A stretch of 12,920 nucleotides of DNA from Microcaldota archaeon (GTDB lineage: Archaea; Micrarchaeota; Micrarchaeia; Anstonellales; Anstonellaceae), in contig JAHFEC010000018.1 in NCBI GenBank assembly GCA_023248665.1, positions 1 through 12,920 of the forward strand. The letters are read 5' to 3'. Both the position numbers and the translations under genes were made by a program. Positions 1-7,723 of this stretch are shown one piece after another; position 1 is the stretch's first letter; every line of letters begins with the position of its first letter. The notes under the pieces are model-generated. The model did no database searches. It was given only the letters and a program-made list of their open reading frames with translations, and was not told where the DNA came from.

Positions 1-31
1 ATGGTATCTGAGCCCTTAGAAGCGCCGCCGC

Positions 32-2542
32 TTAAGCGAAAACGACTTTCAATTCCTCGCCCTCTTTCACTTCTATCTTCTCCACCCGGCCCGCGGCCTT
101 GATCTCGTCCTCGATGGATTTGAGGTGGGCGGCCTGCTCTTCTGGCAGGACCAACTCAAGTTTTGCAATCGGCGAGTTGAGCGAGAGTTTCCTCGACGCT
201 TTCTCCTGCCTTATCGCTGAGATGACCTGCGCGAGCAGCTGGCCGGCGGGCACGGATTTCTCGTGCGCAAACTTCTGGTCGGGAGTGGGATAGGCGTGCT
301 TTGAGATGAAGTCGGATTCGCCGGCGCTGAACATCTGCCATAACTCCTCAGACGAATGCGGCGCGATGGGCGCGAGCAGGAGCAGCGTGGTCTTGTAGAC
401 GGCATGAAGCGTGTATTGCGCGGCGCGCTTGGATTGTTGCGTTTCCTTGTCCGTCCCTTCGGCATAGATGCGATATTTCACATATTCGAGGTAATAGTCG
501 CAGAATTCGTGCCAGAAGAACTCCTGCACCGCTTTGGTGATGCGGTGGAATTCGAAATCCCCCCATGCGACGGCGCACTCATGGACCACTTCGTTTAAGC
601 GGTGAAGGAAATACTTGTCGATGGGGCGCAGATGCTTCTCGTCGGCATCGTCAGGCTTGTAGCCCTCGATGCTTTTACCCACCAGCTTGCCGGCATTGAG
701 CAGCTTGTTGAGGAAGCTCTTGGCGTACTGGACGTCTTGGTAGGAGAACGGCCGGTCGCGCGCCATGGCGCCCGAGAGGGCGGCCCAGATGCGGATGCAG
801 TCGGCCCCGTAGTCGGCGAGCAGCTTGTCGGGCGCGATGATGTTGCCCAAGCTCTTGGACATCTTCTTGCCGTCCGGCGCGAGCACGTTGCCGTTGAGCA
901 GAAGCTCGCCAAAAGGCGGTTTGCCGGTGAGCTCGAGGCAGCGGTAGATGGTGTAGAAGGCCCACGTGCGCACGATCTCCACGCCCTGCGGGCGGAGGCT
1001 GGCCGGGTAGGTGCGCTTGAAGAACTTGGAATCCTCGCCCCATTTGGAGATGGCGAGCGGGGTGATGGACGAATCCACCCAGCAGTCGCAGGTGGAGCTT
1101 TCCGGGACGAGCGAGGACTGGCATGCCGGGCATTTCTTCTCGAGGGCCGGCGGATTGACCGGAAGCTCGCTCTCCTGCGCCGGGACGGTCTGGTCGCATT
1201 TTACGCAATACCAGAACGGCAGGGGCGTGCCGAAGATGCGCTGGCGGGAGATCACCCAGTCCCATTCCACGAAGTTGGCCCAGTCCTCGAGGTAGGAGAT
1301 GGCGAACTCGGGCGCCCAGCGCATCTGGCGGGCGGCCGCCACGATCTTCTCGCGGTTCTCGGTGATCTTGGCAAACCACTGCCAGGAAAGGGAAAGCTCG
1401 ATGGGCTTCTTGCAGCGGTCGTGCACCTTGACCACTTGGGTGAGCGGCTTGGAGGAGAGCAGCTTGCCTTCGGACTTGAAGCGCTCGAGAAGCTTGGAGC
1501 GCGCATCAAAGATGGACAGGCCGTTGAGCAGGAGGCCGGGCGGCCACGAGGATGCGGACGGCGATGCTTCGCTTTCCTTCGCGGGCGCGTTGATTATTTT
1601 CCCCCGCTCGTCCAGCGCGCGGATGATGGGCAGCTTGTGCCGGTACATCCACACGACGTCCTGCTTGTCGCCGAAGGTGCACACCATGACCGCGCCGGAA
1701 CCAAAAAGCGGGTCGACGTCGGCGTCGGGCTTGAACGGCACCTTCGCGCCCAGCGCGCTGATGGCGGATTTCACCTTCAGGTCCTTGTAGCGCGCATCTT
1801 CGGGATGGAATAGCACGGCCACGCAGGCGTGCATCAGTTCGGGGCGGGTGGTGGCGATGGCGATATCCAAAAGACGGGGCTTTCCGCCCTCCGCCCCGCC
1901 TTCATTTCCCTTCCCGTTGCCGCCTTCTTTGCCGTCATCAAGCTCAAGCTGGAATTTGATGTCGTGAAGCTGCGTCTGCCGCTCGACGTCCTCCGTGTCG
2001 GTCTTGGCCAGGGCAGACTGGCACGAGGGGCACCAGAACACCGGATGCTCGCCGCGATAAATCTGCCTGGATTCGTACATCTGGAGGATGGATTTCTGCA
2101 CCAGCTTGTGATACGAGGGGTCCATGGTCCGGTACTCGTAGCGCCAGTCCGGAGAGAAACCCAATGAATTCATCTGAGCGCGCATGCGCCCGATGCAGGC
2201 GTGCGTCCATTCGATGCACAATTTCCGGAATTCCTCGGGAGGCTTGCGGCCGTATTTGGCCTCCACCTTGGTCTCTGTGGGAAAGCCCTGGCAGTCCCAG
2301 CCTTGGGGGTAATAGACGTTGAAGCCTCTCATGCGCTTGTAGCGCGCCACGAAATCGAAATAGGAATAGGAGAGCACGTGCCCCATGTGCAGATCGCCGG
2401 AGGTGAACGGCGGCGGGGTGTCGATGGAATAGACGGGCTTGGCCGTGTCGGCCTCGTCGAAGTCGTGGGCATGCGCCGCTTCCCAGCGCGCCTGCCATTT
2501 CTGCTCGTTCGTAAAATCAAGGCGGTCGGCGAGTGGAATCAT
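32..2542 (-). CDS. valS: Valyl-tRNA synthetase, archaeal type
   Basis: Class I aminoacyl-tRNA synthetase that charges tRNA-Val in the cytoplasm and edits mischarged threonine. Numbering from the GTG at 2551: HIGH-type signature HMGH at 55-58; a zinc pair C174/C177; the CP1 editing domain from about 200 with TTRPE (234-238) and the CTFGDKQDV block (291-299); a second Cys cluster C449/C452/C474/C477; DCWVDSSITPL (489-499); KMSKS at 563-567; then the helical anticodon-binding domain and a short C-terminal helical region. The total of about 836 aa is normal for the family. I prefer the ATG at 2542 over the GTG three codons upstream, because the conserved region begins after either and the ATG leaves about 33 nt behind the TATA box at 2597-2605. 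Oddities are a Gly/Lys/Glu-rich linker (about residues 206-224) and Cys where archaeal enzymes usually have Thr in the DTWxDSS motif. The identification is firm. Confidence 0.97.
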   Translation of the reverse strand: MIPLADRLDFTNEQKWQARWEAAHAHDFDEADTAKPVYSIDTPPPFTSGDLHMGHVLSYSYFDFVARYKRMRGFNVYYPQGWDCQGFPTETKVEAKYGRKPPEEFRKLCIEWTHACIGRMRAQMNSLGFSPDWRYEYRTMDPSYHKLVQKSILQMYESRQIYRGEHPVFWCPSCQSALAKTDTEDVERQTQLHDIKFQLELDDGKEGGNGKGNEGGAEGGKPRLLDIAIATTRPELMHACVAVLFHPEDARYKDLKVKSAISALGAKVPFKPDADVDPLFGSGAVMVCTFGDKQDVVWMYRHKLPIIRALDERGKIINAPAKESEASPSASSWPPGLLLNGLSIFDARSKLLERFKSEGKLLSSKPLTQVVKVHDRCKKPIELSLSWQWFAKITENREKIVAAARQMRWAPEFAISYLEDWANFVEWDWVISRQRIFGTPLPFWYCVKCDQTVPAQESELPVNPPALEKKCPACQSSLVPESSTCDCWVDSSITPLAISKWGEDSKFFKRTYPASLRPQGVEIVRTWAFYTIYRCLELTGKPPFGELLLNGNVLAPDGKKMSKSLGNIIAPDKLLADYGADCIRIWAALSGAMARDRPFSYQDVQYAKSFLNKLLNAGKLVGKSIEGYKPDDADEKHLRPIDKYFLHRLNEVVHECAVAWGDFEFHRITKAVQEFFWHEFCDYYLEYVKYRIYAEGTDKETQQSKRAAQYTLHAVYKTTLLLLAPIAPHSSEELWQMFSAGESDFISKHAYPTPDQKFAHEKSVPAGQLLAQVISAIRQEKASRKLSLNSPIAKLELVLPEEQAAHLKSIEDEIKAAGRVEKIEVKEGEELKVVFA

Positions 2543-2596
2543 GGATATCACGGGGGTTGGGATGTCGGCATTGAGGAGGATAACACGAAAGAGAAG

Positions 2597-2605
2597 AATA
2601 TAAAC
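2597..2605 (-). promoter_or_regulatory. TATA box for valS
   Basis: On the minus strand the sequence reads GTTTATATT. It lies in the 135-nt gap between the upstream operon and valS, about 55-60 nt before the ATG at 2542. A start of transcription 25 nt downstream would give a leader of roughly 33 nt. This suggests that valS is transcribed separately from the transglutaminase/MBL operon, although read-through cannot be excluded since no strong terminator is seen after 2687. Confidence 0.55.
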
Positions 2606-2686
2606 ATCACCCGATGGACCGGTCGGGCGAAGAAATCAGACGATTACAATCCTTCGGCCCGGCGCGGAGCAAGGGATACGGGAGGC

Positions 2687-4195
2687 TTATCTCGTTCGGA
2701 CAAATTGAATTTTTGATATCAGTGAGATAAACGCCTCGTTCTGCGCCGCGTCGCGCTCGAGGATGGCGGCCACCCGGACAAAATCGTCGGACTCTGTGAA
2801 TGGGAGGGGGGCGTCCATTGAGCGCTCATAGCCATAGACCGCCAGAGCCTGGGCCCAGCTCACGTCGCGGGACGGGTCGAGGGCCATCAGCTGGCGGCTG
2901 TATTTCTCATAGAGTCGGAAGGTATCCAGCCGCTTCTGGTGGGCTTTGGCGTCCGCGGGCTTTTGAGAGGAATCGAACATTTCGCTGACCAGGGGCTGGG
3001 TGAGGTTGATGAGGGTGCCCACCAGCCGCACGAGCAGGCGGGCGTGCTCCCACACGTCGGACGGCCGGTTTTCCCACGACTTGAGGGCGGCCTCATAGGA
3101 CTTCTGCAGATTGCCGGCGGCCTGATAGACAAATGAGATAAAGTAGGGAACCTCTGAACCCGGCTTTTCCACGCCCATCAGCCAGTCCGAGAGATCCAGC
3201 GCGGTCTTCAGGTCGGGGGGCTTTGCTTTGATTAAAGAGAATGCCCGGACGCTCTGGCGATCGTAATCTTCGCTGCCGCAAAAGCGCAGCATGGAGGCGG
3301 CAGCGGAAAAGTCATTATTTTGGACGGCCCCATATCCAGCCTGATGCGCATAGTAGGCCAGCAGGTCTGAATAGCCGGTGAAGGAGTAATGGACTGTGAA
3401 ATCTCCCCCACCTGCCAGAGGGATGCCGAAAAACTTCAGCATGCCCAAGGCAAGGGATTTGTTGCCTGAAACATAGAGGACGAAATCGGAATCCGAGCCG
3501 AGATGCCGGGCAGAGGGATTGAAATCCAGCTCCACGACAGGCTCATCGTAGGTGGGACTGAAGAGGCAGATGGGGTCAATGAGCTGCGCCGGCTCTTCAT
3601 CCCCGCCCGGGCGCAGGAAAAAGGCATGGCCAATGCCTGAAACCCCGGTTTTGTTCTGTCCCGGGGAAAGGTTGGTGGGGAAAGAATAGGAGGCGGCCAC
3701 CAGCACCAGCCCTTCCGCCGCATGGATGTCCAGGCTCCGGGCAGCCATCTTGAGAAGCAAACAGAGGTCATCGCAGTCGCCGGTGCCCTTTTCCATGGTC
3801 TGGTTGGGAGTCTGGGGGATGGTTGAATTGTCGGTACCATAGGTTATACCTAATGCATTGCGGCGGTTGGCACCCAGATGGATGATGGAAAGAAGAAACT
3901 GGAATTGGGCGTCGTCATCGGCGTCCCAGACACGTTTGGGCAGATGGCGGGCCGTCTCCGGGTCGCGATTGGAAATTTCTGCCGTGATTTTGGCGAACTG
4001 CGCTTCCATCGCCGTTCGGATGAGCTGGACGTTTTGAGGGGAGAGCCCAAGCAGGGAGTTCTCGGCTTCAAGGCGCACGGCAGGGTTTTGATAATCGGAC
4101 ACCGCTTTGGGAAGGAGAATGGCCGCTTCGTTTGCAACAGGCGTTTCGGGTGCGGTTTTCGCCGGCCGTGGGTTTTGGAACACTTGAAAGAGCAT
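2687..4195 (-). CDS. Soluble transglutaminase-fold protein with helical C-terminal region
   Basis: A 502-aa protein with no signal peptide or membrane segment, so probably cytoplasmic. A papain-like transglutaminase core is visible: nucleophile Cys in GTGDCDDLC (C141), His in IGHAFF (H190) and Asp in LIDP (D207), in the order and spacing typical of the superfamily. Such proteins can be proteases, amidases, crosslinking enzymes or inactive scaffolds; the substrate cannot be told here. After residue 330 the protein is helical and looks TPR-like (for example around YQAAGNLQKSYEAALKSW), which suggests protein binding. It is the third gene of an operon, starting 10 nt after the MBL-fold gene. The ATG at 4195 is chosen because GAGGCGAT, resembling a Shine-Dalgarno site, overlaps the preceding stop. 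The fold call is good; a specific function is unknown. Confidence 0.8.
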   Translation of the reverse strand: MLFQVFQNPRPAKTAPETPVANEAAILLPKAVSDYQNPAVRLEAENSLLGLSPQNVQLIRTAMEAQFAKITAEISNRDPETARHLPKRVWDADDDAQFQFLLSIIHLGANRRNALGITYGTDNSTIPQTPNQTMEKGTGDCDDLCLLLKMAARSLDIHAAEGLVLVAASYSFPTNLSPGQNKTGVSGIGHAFFLRPGGDEEPAQLIDPICLFSPTYDEPVVELDFNPSARHLGSDSDFVLYVSGNKSLALGMLKFFGIPLAGGGDFTVHYSFTGYSDLLAYYAHQAGYGAVQNNDFSAAASMLRFCGSEDYDRQSVRAFSLIKAKPPDLKTALDLSDWLMGVEKPGSEVPYFISFVYQAAGNLQKSYEAALKSWENRPSDVWEHARLLVRLVGTLINLTQPLVSEMFDSSQKPADAKAHQKRLDTFRLYEKYSRQLMALDPSRDVSWAQALAVYGYERSMDAPLPFTESDDFVRVAAILERDAAQNEAFISLISKIQFVRTR

Positions 4196-4203
4196 GCGTA
4201 TCG

Positions 4204-4208
4204 CCTCA
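4204..4208 (-). promoter_or_regulatory. Ribosome-binding site fused to the upstream stop codon (third gene of operon)
   Basis: On the minus strand, TGAGGCGATACGCATG joins the MBL-fold gene to the next gene. The TGA stop overlaps a GAGG core, which is followed by a GAT that also fits the archaeal 16S 3' end, 8 nt before the ATG. This arrangement favours translational coupling. Confidence 0.55.
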
Positions 4209-5096
4209 GAGGGTCAATCTCTTCTGCCCCTCGTCCTTCCTGCTTTTTCCTTCTTTTGCCTTTTTCTTCTCCTTCGCCGCATCAAACCAGCCGCACCTCT
4301 CCGTGCAGTAATAGTAGCCATCCTTGCCGGCATAAGTGGGCACGCCGGACGCGGACTGGATGCGCGCGGCCTCCAGTTCCGGGCCCGAGACGATGAGCTT
4401 CATGCCCATGTGCGAGAGGATGCATAATTTCGGCTTTGCTGATTTGAGCAATTTCACCAAATCGCCGGAATTGAGGTGGTCTGGGATGTGGTCGTCGGCC
4501 GTCTTGAGGTTGTTGGCGATCAGCGCATCCACGCCCGCGAACGCCTTGTCGTGGACGGCCGGGAGGTATTCGGTGTCGGACGTGTAGCCGATTCTCACGC
4601 CGTCCAGCGTGAGCACGAAGCCGAAGCCGGTCGGATCGTCGTGCTTGACGGGAACGGCCGTGATGGAGAACGAATCCGGGCGGCCGGATTTCGCCTTCGC
4701 GATCCGCACTTCCTTCTTTTCACCCGGCGCGAGCGTGACGCATTGCTCCAGACGCGACTGATGGTATGTCGAGATGGATTTGTCTCCGTGCCGGTCGCCC
4801 GAGATCACCGAGCGAGAGGCGAGAAGGACGCCGCCCTTGGAAAGCATGTGGTCGCTCATCGCCTCGATGAGCACGCCCGCGTCCGAGACGTGGTCAACGT
4901 GCATGTGCGTGACGATGAGGGCGTCTGTCTTTTGCGGGTCGAGGCCGGCCGCATGGAGGCGCAGGAGCGCGCCGGGGCCGGGATCGACGTGGATGGTCGC
5001 ATTCTTGCCCAGCAGGAGGAATCCGCCAGTGCCGCGCATCTGGCGCACGAGGTTGAAACGCCCGCCGCCGGTGCCGAGGAAAAGGAGGTCCACCAT
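4206..5096 (-). CDS. Metallo-beta-lactamase-fold metal-dependent hydrolase
   Basis: A 296-aa soluble protein. The N-terminal strand and glycine turn (LFLGTGGGRFN) lead to the metal-binding signature HMHVDH (H64, H66, D68, H69), then H152, the bridging Asp in YTSDTEY (D174) and a late His in ILSHMG (H229). These ligands are those of a dinuclear zinc MBL enzyme. The layout resembles the RNase Z/PhnP-like branch more than the beta-lactamases, but there is no clear tRNase Z exosite, so the substrate (nucleic acid, cyclic phosphodiester or other) is not known. The last 25 residues are a Lys/Glu-rich tail that is probably disordered. It is the middle gene of an operon between two transglutaminase-fold proteins. 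The ATG at 5096 is preceded by a GAGG core overlapping the upstream stop. Confidence 0.88.
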   Translation of the reverse strand: MVDLLFLGTGGGRFNLVRQMRGTGGFLLLGKNATIHVDPGPGALLRLHAAGLDPQKTDALIVTHMHVDHVSDAGVLIEAMSDHMLSKGGVLLASRSVISGDRHGDKSISTYHQSRLEQCVTLAPGEKKEVRIAKAKSGRPDSFSITAVPVKHDDPTGFGFVLTLDGVRIGYTSDTEYLPAVHDKAFAGVDALIANNLKTADDHIPDHLNSGDLVKLLKSAKPKLCILSHMGMKLIVSGPELEAARIQSASGVPTYAGKDGYYYCTERCGWFDAAKEKKKAKEGKSRKDEGQKRLTL

Positions 5097-5106
5097 GATA
5101 TCGCCG

Positions 5107-5111
5107 CCTCA
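5107..5111 (-). promoter_or_regulatory. Ribosome-binding site fused to the upstream stop codon (MBL-fold gene)
   Basis: On the minus strand, TGAGGCGGCGATATCATG spans the end of the exported transglutaminase-fold gene and the start of the MBL-fold gene. The stop TGA provides part of the GAGG core. The design matches the next junction at 4204-4208, which supports one co-translated operon. Confidence 0.5.
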
Positions 5112-7424
5112 ACGCTTGAATGGATCGGAATCGTCCTGCCCGGACCCGGCAGAGGCCTCGGGCAGGTCAAACTTGGCGGCCTGCCCGGCCCGCTGCGAGT
5201 CGCGGGCGTGCAGATTCTGGTTGCGGATGGAGAAATAGAGGCCGAAACCGAAGATGGCGATGAGGATGACAAAAACCCCGGCCGCGATGACGAAGAAGCT
5301 GGTGCGATCGGTCAGCAGCGCGCTGATCGCATCCACGTCGGGCTGGTTGGTGGCGCTGGAGACCTCCAGCGTCCAGTAGATGCGTTTCTCCTGCCGGCGC
5401 GAGTCGTGCCAGACGATGGCGCATTCGTGCCTTCCTCGGGGGATGTTGAAGGCCAGATGCCCGTCCGGGGGGATGCTGATCGCCCGGCCGTCGATCAGGA
5501 GCAGATAGGGATCATTGACCACGCCGGTGCGGTTCACGTAGATGTGGGCCTGCCACTGGCCATCCGGGAGCGGGAAGACGTTCTCGACGTCCACGGAAAC
5601 CGAGGAAGGCGCAGTCGCCTCGAGCGGCCAGGAGTTGCGCAGGAGGACCTCGTTGTCGGGGCCGCGCAGGACGATGGTGAAGAAATACGAACCGCTCATG
5701 GAAGGGGTGAACGGGATGGAAATGTCGCCGGACGACCCGTTCGGCAGGCTCATGGCGCCGCTCTGGCCGCCCCAGGACCATTCGATGCGGCGGGCCGACA
5801 TGTTGGAGGACGAACCGCCCATGCGCAGGCGGATGATGTCGGGTTCGCCTTTCACCAGAGGTTGCTCGGGGATCGGTTCGGACACGTCCACGCCTTGCGC
5901 GAAAGTGACGGTGTAATTGAATTCCGCAGGTTCTCCTAATGTGGAGAACACGTAGAGCGTGTGCGGACCGGCCCGCATGGGATAGAATTCGAAGAACGCG
6001 CTCCCGTCTTCGCTGGCATTGGCTGACATCAGGAGGTCGGATTCGAGGACGGTCACGTTCTTGCCGGCCATGGAGGCCGGCAGGCGGACGAATACGCTCT
6101 GCTTCTGGCCGGCCCGGATGGAATCCGAACGCAGGGTGGCGTTGACCAGCGGCCATTGCAGGCGCGGATCCGACGTGATGTTGAGGGGCAGCGTCAGGAG
6201 CGGGAGGTAGTTGGAATTGATGGTGAGCGGGCAGGAGTACTGCACGTCCGGCTCCAGATGTTCGCCCACCCGGCCGGCCCAGATCAGGTTGATGGTCTTG
6301 TTCGGGATGGCGACGACATCCTGCGATGGCGCGTCCATCTGGATGAGCGAGACGCTCGATCCGGTGATGCAGGGCGCGAGCGAGACTTTGAGAAAATGAT
6401 AATCCTCGGCCGGATATGACGTAAAGACGATGAACCGGGCGCCGGGAGGCAGGATAGTGGACGAGGCGCTCACATGATAGTCGCTGGAAGAGAGATTGGA
6501 GACCGAACTGGAAACCAGATGGACGTTATTGGCCAGGACGCCTTGGGATTGCGCGCCCTCCCAGACGAGATCGGCCGACGGGGGATATATCCGGGCCGAT
6601 ACGGTGGCGAATTTGAAATCCTGCGCCGCCTGCCGCGAGGAGACGATGTGGGTGGCATCCAAGCGCCCGATTTCCATCCACGTCGGATCCACCGGCACCC
6701 ACCGGCCGATGTACACTTCGGTCCAGGCATGGCCCAGCCAAGATGCATAATCGTCGGAGTAGGCATACCCGTTCACGAACCGCGTCGGATATCCCAGGGA
6801 ACGCGAGAGGGTGGTGAAGAGGGTGGCATACTCGGTGCACACTCCCCGGCGGGTGGCGAGGATTTCGTCCGCTGACGGGGACTTGCTCACAAAGCTCGAA
6901 TCGTAGGTGATGTAGGAGTTCACCCATTGGGCGAGGAGCGAGAGGCGCTCGAACGGCGATGTGGCATTGCGGGTGATGTTCACGGCCAGCGCGCGGTACT
7001 TTAGGTCGCTGGAAGGGACCTGCGGAGTCGAATCAAGGTATTTGGACATCGAACTTGGGGTGGCCCATTGGTCCGGCAGGGCATCGATGAGCGACTGGTT
7101 GGTGTCCACCGACATGTTGACGAACATCGCATAGGGATTCTGCGGGGCCGGCTCAGATATCTGAAGCATCATGTTGCCGTCCTCGTCCCGAGTCACTTTG
7201 GAATCGGAGGGCGAAGTGATGATTCGGGCGTCGGCCGGCAAGGTGAGGTTGAGGGCGAGGTCGGACATCGTGCCCGTGGTGAGGGAGACGGACTGGTCTT
7301 CGGTGATGTAGTAGCGGGCCGACACGATGCGGCTGGCATCGAACGAAGCGTGAACGAGCGGCAAAATCAGTAGAAGAAGAGCGGTGAGGAGAATGGATGC
7401 GGGATGGAAACGGCCCTCGGACAC
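5109..7424 (-). CDS. Exported, membrane-anchored transglutaminase-fold protein
   Basis: About 771 aa from the GTG at 7424. A signal peptide (hydrophobic residues 11-24, likely cleavage after VHA at 26) is followed by a beta-rich region, then a transglutaminase core: RRGVCTEYATLF (C196), LGHAWTEVY (H232) and PVDPTW (D246), a complete Cys-His-Asp triad. The middle and C-terminal parts look like stacked beta-sandwich domains. A single membrane helix (about 708-731) is followed by a charged tail of about 40 residues inside the cell. Fifteen N-x-S/T sequons, all before the helix, fit an exported glycoprotein. The open frame extends upstream to 7523, but the shared TATA box near 7450 falls inside that extension, so a leaderless start at GTG 7424 fits better and puts the signal peptide at the N-terminus. 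It may cut or modify surface proteins or wall peptides; the substrate is unknown. First gene of the operon. Confidence 0.85.
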   Translation of the reverse strand: MSEGRFHPASILLTALLLLILPLVHASFDASRIVSARYYITEDQSVSLTTGTMSDLALNLTLPADARIITSPSDSKVTRDEDGNMMLQISEPAPQNPYAMFVNMSVDTNQSLIDALPDQWATPSSMSKYLDSTPQVPSSDLKYRALAVNITRNATSPFERLSLLAQWVNSYITYDSSFVSKSPSADEILATRRGVCTEYATLFTTLSRSLGYPTRFVNGYAYSDDYASWLGHAWTEVYIGRWVPVDPTWMEIGRLDATHIVSSRQAAQDFKFATVSARIYPPSADLVWEGAQSQGVLANNVHLVSSSVSNLSSSDYHVSASSTILPPGARFIVFTSYPAEDYHFLKVSLAPCITGSSVSLIQMDAPSQDVVAIPNKTINLIWAGRVGEHLEPDVQYSCPLTINSNYLPLLTLPLNITSDPRLQWPLVNATLRSDSIRAGQKQSVFVRLPASMAGKNVTVLESDLLMSANASEDGSAFFEFYPMRAGPHTLYVFSTLGEPAEFNYTVTFAQGVDVSEPIPEQPLVKGEPDIIRLRMGGSSSNMSARRIEWSWGGQSGAMSLPNGSSGDISIPFTPSMSGSYFFTIVLRGPDNEVLLRNSWPLEATAPSSVSVDVENVFPLPDGQWQAHIYVNRTGVVNDPYLLLIDGRAISIPPDGHLAFNIPRGRHECAIVWHDSRRQEKRIYWTLEVSSATNQPDVDAISALLTDRTSFFVIAAGVFVILIAIFGFGLYFSIRNQNLHARDSQRAGQAAKFDLPEASAGSGQDDSDPFKR

Positions 7425-7445
7425 GCCATCATCAATGCGAAGAAG

Positions 7446-7456
7446 CTTAAAAATAT
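7446..7456. promoter_or_regulatory. Shared divergent TATA region (transglutaminase/MBL operon and sulfur-carrier/thiolase operon)
   Basis: CTTAAAAATAT reads as a TATA box on both strands. Rightward, a start of transcription near 7478 would leave about 40 nt before the carrier ATG at 7518. Leftward, a start near 7424 coincides with the GTG chosen for the exported transglutaminase-fold protein, giving a leaderless message. The placement is inferred from composition and spacing only. Confidence 0.5.
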
Positions 7457-7517
7457 GCAAGATGGAAAAGAAAATGGAGATGAAGGATGGAAACGGCGGG
7501 CCGGCGGCCCGGATTGG

Positions 7518-7718
7518 ATGCACATGGTCCGCATATTGCTTGACAACAAACCCCGGACATTGAGAAAGATGCCGCCAGACGGTCGGGAGCTGATGCGCCA
7601 GCTCGGCGTGAGCGCACAGGAGGCGGTGCTCAAGGTGGACGGGCGGGTGCGGCCCGAAGGCACGGTGCTAGGGCCCAAAAACAAAGTCGAGATCATCCGG
7701 GTCGTATTCGGCGGTTGA
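7518..7718 (+). CDS. MoaD/ThiS/Urm1-like sulfur carrier protein
   Basis: A 66-aa beta-grasp protein. It opens with a beta-strand (MVRILLDNKP), has the helix with DGRELMRQLGVS, the VDGRV turn and a final strand KVEIIRVVFGG. The exposed C-terminal Gly-Gly, needed for adenylation and thiocarboxylation by an E1-like enzyme, is directly followed by the stop, so no trimming is required. It probably hands sulfur to the thiolase encoded 5 nt downstream, as TtuB does for TtuA in Thermus or SAMP/Urm1 for Ncs6. It may also be conjugated to proteins, as archaeal SAMPs are. Upstream in-frame ATGs lie within the promoter, so ATG 7518 (or 7524) is preferred. No clear Shine-Dalgarno site is seen; a short GC hairpin (7498-7510) sits just before the start. 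No E1 gene is in the window. Confidence 0.85.
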   Translation: MHMVRILLDNKPRTLRKMPPDGRELMRQLGVSAQEAVLKVDGRVRPEGTVLGPKNKVEIIRVVFGG

Positions 7719-7723
7719 GAAGA

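Noticed and set aside
602..1813. Long plus-strand open frame of about 400 codons opposite valS
   Set aside because: It is antisense to an unmistakable ValRS, has no recognisable motif, and is explained by GC-rich codon usage of the real gene.
4476..5939. Long plus-strand open frame of about 490 codons opposite the MBL-fold and exported transglutaminase genes
   Set aside because: It spans the junction of two well-supported minus-strand genes and is rich in Arg, Gly, Asp and Val, as expected for an antisense shadow.
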